Source: a bacterium (lineage in GTDB: Bacteria > Actinomycetota > Actinomycetes > Actinomycetales > Actinomycetaceae). Taken from it: a stretch of DNA of 6,242 nt. Under the pieces are notes generated by a model. It worked only from the letters and a program-made list of their open reading frames with translations, had not been told where the DNA came from and ran no database searches. A program made the translations under genes and the position numbers. The DNA lies in the NCBI GenBank assembly GCA_030544165.1, contig JAUNRP010000120.1, positions 1 through 6,242 of the forward strand, in the 5' to 3' direction. Positions 6,167 through 6,242 of the stretch are shown piece by piece. Every line of letters starts with the position of its first letter. Within the stretch, counting starts at the first letter, position 1.

Positions 6167-6242
6167 TCAGTCCTCGATAGAACCCAGCCGCTCCAGGACC
6201 TCCTCGTGGAGGTGCCCGTTGGTGGCCACGGCGTTTCCGCCC
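6167..6242 (-). CDS. C-terminal end of an upstream gene, possibly inositol-monophosphatase/HisN-like
   Basis: Only the last 24 codons and a TGA stop are in the window; the 5' part lies beyond the right edge. The residues GGNAVATNGHLHEEVLERLG resemble the C-terminal tail of inositol-monophosphatase-superfamily proteins (including actinobacterial HisN-type histidinol phosphatases), where a (A/S)-(S/T)-N-G-x-L-H-x-x-x-L pattern ends the domain. With so little sequence the family call is tentative, but the frame, the clean stop and the gap before the sbcD promoter support a real gene. It lies on the same strand as sbcDC, with 52 nt between its stop and the sbcD ATG, so readthrough into sbcDC is possible. 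Confidence 0.5.
   Translation of the reverse strand, partial: GGNAVATNGHLHEEVLERLGSIED

Noticed and set aside
1..6242. Mobile element, CRISPR array, tRNA/rRNA or defence island
   Set aside because: No transposase, integrase, direct-repeat array, terminal inverted repeats or RNA gene structure was seen. SbcCD here is the housekeeping repair complex with normal neighbours, not a defence variant.

Overview
The window looks like ordinary chromosomal DNA from a high-GC actinobacterium. The coding regions are very GC-rich with strong G/C bias at third codon positions. A DUF6912-type protein is present, two genes appear to be leaderless, and there is a good match to the actinobacterial PafBC (RecA-independent DNA-damage) promoter. 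The genus cannot be fixed from the sequence; a Micrococcales-like organism is only a guess.

Layout: positions 1-168 are a more AT-rich intergenic region. It holds a perfect 8+3+8 palindrome (13-31) and, on the minus strand, a plausible promoter (TTGACT, 18-bp spacer, TACCCT) firing leftwards out of the window across that palindrome. Rightwards, a probable leaderless promoter starts a two-gene unit: a seven-helix YwaF/TIGR02206-family membrane protein (169-909) and, 4 nt later, a DUF6912-family protein (914-1375). A GC-rich hairpin follows directly after the second gene. A separate gene with a strong Shine-Dalgarno (1491-1967) encodes a 158-residue all-helical conserved protein of unknown function.

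The right two thirds is the minus-strand sbcD-sbcC pair, coding for the Mre11-Rad50-like SbcCD nuclease/ATPase that cuts hairpins and blocked DNA ends. sbcD (388 aa, complete phosphoesterase motifs) overlaps sbcC (994 aa, complete Walker A, zinc hook, signature and Walker B motifs) by one base. sbcC converges on the 158-aa gene, and their stop codons interlock in a 4-bp CTAG. Upstream of sbcD lies TGTCAGTG-N8-TAGCGT, exactly 7 nt before the ATG: a PafBC-type promoter and apparently a leaderless start, so the operon is probably induced by DNA damage. At the right edge is the C-terminus of a minus-strand gene, tentatively of the inositol-monophosphatase/HisN family.

I see no mobile element, CRISPR array, RNA gene or novel multi-gene system. 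The best leads are the predicted PafBC control of sbcDC, the palindromic operator at the left edge, and the uncharacterised helical protein.
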